A stretch of 22,700 nucleotides of DNA from Halisarca cf. caerulea (taxonomy: Eukaryota; Porifera; Demospongiae; Chondrillida; Halisarcidae). Position numbers and translations under genes: made by a program. Shown piece by piece: positions 1-22,700 of this stretch (the stretch's first letter is position 1; the number at the start of each line of letters is the position of its first letter). Location: NCBI GenBank assembly GCA_963170055.1, contig CAUJGJ010000208.1:265074-287773 (forward strand), read 5' to 3'. A model generated the notes under the pieces. It saw only the letters and a list, made by a program, of their open reading frames with translations, was not told the origin of the DNA and made no database searches.

Positions 1-1205
<1,205 letters not shown>

Positions 1206-3049
1206 AAATATGCCATATTATATTAATTGCTTCCTTCCCCTGTGTACCCCATGCAATCCTGGTGTAGTTGGCTTTAGGAATTTGAGGAAATGGAGGAACA
1301 GAGCTTAGTGTAGTAAGAATATTATAGTAACTGTTGGTCATAAAACTCATTAATTCTGGGAAATTGTCAGAATCTTGTAAGTGTTTGAATAGGAAGGACT
1401 CTAAGTACAATTTACTTTAAAATATCAGTCTTGGCACATTTCATCATGATCATCCAACATGCAGTATTTACCTTGTCACTTTCAGTTGAGTATAGTTGTT
1501 TTGTTCCCTATGTGTACATTAATTTGGTTATTCTGTTCTAAAAACATTTTATTCTTATATACATGACTAAAGTATCATTATATTTCTTATTAACAGAACT
1601 TTAATAATACTTTCCTGGCTATATATAGCTCTTTGCAGTTCACGCATGTATTTTGGCTTCAGTATAGGGTGGAGTTCCATCACCTCACCTCATACATAGG
1701 GAGATCTGGTTACATGATATATACATTCCTCACTTTTGATTTCAAATAACTCTTTGTACTGCCCATGATGAATCTATAGTGATTTCAATTCTTAATGCTT
1801 CCACACAGTCCACACTGTCATGTTATCTTTGATTATTTAGGTTGCTAAGTGACATCAGGTTGCTGCTTTCTAGGGATTCACCTACTCATGATCATTACTT
1901 CAGTTGCCTTTTCCCACATGTACATTGCATGGGATGTAATAAGACATGCATGGGTTTGGTCCAGGACATTACTTTTATACTAATACAGTACTAATATCAT
2001 ATATTAATAATATATTAGTATTATGCTGTAAAAATTTGGTCAAGTTTTGCAAATGATTGGTGCACAAAAACTTGTAGTGTCTTCCGAAATCCTGTGTTTC
2101 AGACACTAGTTCGTCAAAGATAATAGTAACTATTACAAAAAGGAATAGAAACATTGCTATGTTTTCTGAAATCCTATTTGCTTGGTACAGTAACTGTGAA
2201 ACCTGTTACTTATTATTACAAAAGGACCACCTGACTGTAGAAACTCTACATCTGGACAATGTCATCAAGAAACTTTGTGACTTGAGATGCAGGTGGCATA
2301 TTAAGTATGCGTTGTTCCAGGTGAATGATAATACAAGGTTGTATAATGTGTTTCCAAGTGGATCTGTGATCTCACATACTAAAGTACATGGCTTATCTTC
2401 ATCCCAAACAAAAATGACATGATTGTCTACTGAACCCTTCGAAAGTGGCGTCTATCCATGCAGTACACCAAAAATTGGACATTCAAATGTCCAAATATGG
2501 TCATTACACATATGCAAGAACTGATCTGATTCAGTGTATCTGCCTACCTATGTACACTTCATCACTCAAACCTTGCAAAAACACACAATGTCATGCAAGA
2601 ATTTAATCTGAGAATGTACTATTCATTTCTATATGCCCTGTATGAATCATTATAAAGGAACAGATTCTATATACGTACACTAGATAGTCACATAAATATT
2701 TCCAAAGGAACTCTTGGGCATGCATGAATGATCTCGTATGTAATTCTTTCACTTTAATAGAATCTTGATTCAGAAATGGTGTACATGCGCATTTCACCTT
2801 AGATACTCCATACTTACATATCTATGATTGCACTGACTCAGGGGAAAGAGATCAGGATACAAGCAAGGAATCTTTTATCAACATAGCAGTATACTCTATG
2901 ACAACAACATTATTGCAATCATTGATCTATCCCTTTAATATATAACAATAATTTAAAATTATTGTGTTAATTGCCAAATAAGGGTGGGAGAGCGTATTTA
3001 ATCAGTATAACCACAGCTTGAACTGTACCACAAATGGACTGATAGCTCT
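1206..3049. other. AT-rich intergenic DNA, no gene supported
   Basis: No homology-bearing frame recognised on either strand. Small AT-rich palindromes occur, for example ACTAATAT pairing with ATATTAGT near 1990-2020 and ACAATAATTT with AAATTATTGT near 2944-2965. One 87-codon frame (2159) is listed separately. Confidence 0.6.
2159..2422 (+). CDS. Unassigned ORF, 87 codons
   Basis: Not recognised. The frame has normal amino-acid composition (unlike the repeat frames), is open upstream to a TTTCAG|AC acceptor-like site at 2102, and ends in TGA at 2422. Sequence such as NVIKKLCDLRCRWHIKYALF and TRLYNVFPSGSV could be a folded segment, so this might be a terminal exon of an upstream gene or a relic, or simply chance in AT-rich DNA. 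No domain can be named. Confidence 0.15.
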   Translation: MFSEILFAWYSNCETCYLLLQKDHLTVETLHLDNVIKKLCDLRCRWHIKYALFQVNDNTRLYNVFPSGSVISHTKVHGLSSSQTKMT

Positions 3050-3231
3050 AATATCCAAGCTTCTGCTATATATGATGGATACTCTTTGTGTACCTTCTGT
3101 CATACACAGCCACAGCACTTGCTAGCTGCTTTCTTGACCCATGCATGCACTGTCAGTTACATTTTACTCTGGGTTTCCAGGTATGACCATCCTGCAGCAA
3201 TGTTTTTTTTTGATAACAGGTGTGTGTGTGT

Positions 3232-3240
<9 letters not shown>
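3050..3240 (+). repeat. Local duplication, copy 1
   Basis: Shares with 3328-3520 the ordered blocks ATATCCAA-CTTCTGCTAT, TCTGTCATACACAGC, GCACTTGCTAGCTGCTTTCT, GACCCATGCATGCACTGTCA, TTTCCAGGT and CAGCAATGTT. Ends in a (TG)n run. No coding signal. Confidence 0.85.

Positions 3241-3290
<50 letters not shown>
3221..3290. repeat. (TG)n microsatellite
   Basis: About 70 bases of TG with one TA interruption, lying between the two copies of the local duplication. Confidence 0.95.
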
Positions 3291-3291
<1 letters not shown>

Positions 3292-3327
3292 TGTCCCTTG
3301 TGGAAATAATTATAATAACAATAATAA

Positions 3328-3520
3328 TATCCAAACTTCTGCTATGATAGAATGATGTTTCCTTTGCACATTCTGTCATACACAGCTGCAGCACTTGCTA
3401 GCTGCTTTCTTGACCCATGCATGCACTGTCAGTTAAATTTTGCTTTAAATTTGTCATGATTTCCAGGTGTGACCAGCCTGCAGCAATGTTGTTTTGAAAA
3501 CAGGTGTGTCTGTGTGTCCC
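3328..3520 (+). repeat. Local duplication, copy 2
   Basis: Diverged copy of 3050-3240; its end again reads AACAGGTGTGT but without an expanded TG tract. A shorter echo (AGCTGCAGCAATGTT) follows at about 3548. Confidence 0.85.
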
Positions 3521-3672
3521 ACTAGCCTATAATACTTGTGCTCTAAGAGCTGCAGCAATGTTAACCAATGTATAGTCTTGCGTGGCCAGACCACAATATC
3601 GACTCCTTTATTTGGGGACTACTAACTACTACTAACCAACGTACACAGGAGGTCATCACACCACCCACCTAT

Positions 3673-4032
<360 letters not shown>

Positions 4033-4038
<6 letters not shown>

Positions 4039-4319
4039 ACTCAATTGCATGAATAGCATGTAGACCTACTCCTTCATAACACGTGTACAACTTGGTCTGT
4101 GCAGCAAAACCATTATGTTTCTTCCCATAAGCATCCTCTACGACTACAAAATCCTGAGCCAAGCCAGAAGACTTGCTTTAGTAACAAGTTGTTAACGCTA
4201 TATGCCATATTTATTCCGCGTGACTATCACGATGTATGGCATTGTGCTGTTTGTATAAAGGGAACCAAGACGCAGAACAACGGAATTCTATCGTGGTTGG
4301 CGCGAAACCACCGCTAGAC
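4033..4319 (+). other. Upstream region / presumed 5' UTR
   Basis: Non-repetitive DNA between the microsatellite and the start codon. It contains an in-frame ATG at 4236, another ATG-led frame at 4099, and the TATA-like site at 4254. A distal 5' UTR exon cannot be excluded. Confidence 0.5.
4254..4260 (+). promoter_or_regulatory. Possible TATA box
   Basis: TATAAAG lies 60 bases before the ATG at 4320, which would place a transcription start near 4285 and give a short 5' UTR. That would exclude the in-frame upstream ATG at 4236 and so favours 4320 as the start. A single short motif in AT-rich DNA is weak evidence. Confidence 0.3.

Positions 4320-22700
<18,381 letters not shown>

Noticed and set aside
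4236..4319. In-frame upstream ATG that would extend the protease by 28 residues
   Set aside because: It would bury the signal peptide behind a polar leader and lies upstream of the TATA-like site; 4320 gives a standard secreted N terminus.

Overview
The window is animal nuclear DNA. It is intron-rich and low to moderate in GC, carries very long (AC)n/(GT)n microsatellites, and is littered with short non-autonomous transposon-like repeats. It holds one protein-coding gene that can be supported, on the + strand, split into at least 22 exons and running off the right edge. Domain content plus sequence style (many GTAC, ATGCATGC and TAGCTAG motifs, intronic MITEs) suggest a marine invertebrate, perhaps a sponge. 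That placement is a weak inference; only 'metazoan' is firm.

Layout. 1-1205 is an interrupted (AC)n array. 1206-3673 is AT-rich DNA with no gene I can support, apart from one unassigned 87-codon ORF and a ~200-bp duplicated segment around a (TG)n run. 3674-4032 is another (AC)n array. 4033-4319 is the upstream region, with a possible TATA box at 4254. The coding sequence starts at 4320 and is still open at 22700 (about 1042 codons visible). A 200-base run of N (5001-5200) lies inside intron 2 and interrupts no exon I can see.

The protein is a secreted astacin-family (M12A, tolloid/BMP1-like) zinc metalloprotease: signal peptide, an unusual cysteine-rich pro-region with seven Cys, a furin-type RSRR|A site, astacin catalytic domain (residues ~83-273), a proline-rich linker, one CUB domain (~303-416), then at least 16 EGF-like modules from residue 419. 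Each EGF module is one exon and every EGF exon is bounded by phase-1 introns, so any whole EGF exon could be skipped without a frameshift. Ten EGFs (1, 2, 6-10, 12, 15 and partial 16) carry the calcium-binding pattern or its start. EGFs 3-5 form a recent tandem exon triplication of 111 nt each without the calcium motif. EGFs 11, 13 and 14 are divergent. A protease head followed by a CUB domain and a long EGF stalk fits an extracellular matrix or developmental processing enzyme.

The introns hold the rest of the structure: eight or more 170-250 bp elements with CAGT...ACCT-type terminal inverted repeats, several bounded by TA; two hAT-like elements; two strong hairpins (15745-15882 and 19786-19882); a 26-bp minisatellite starting next to a 5' splice site; and a probable GC-AG intron after the CUB domain.
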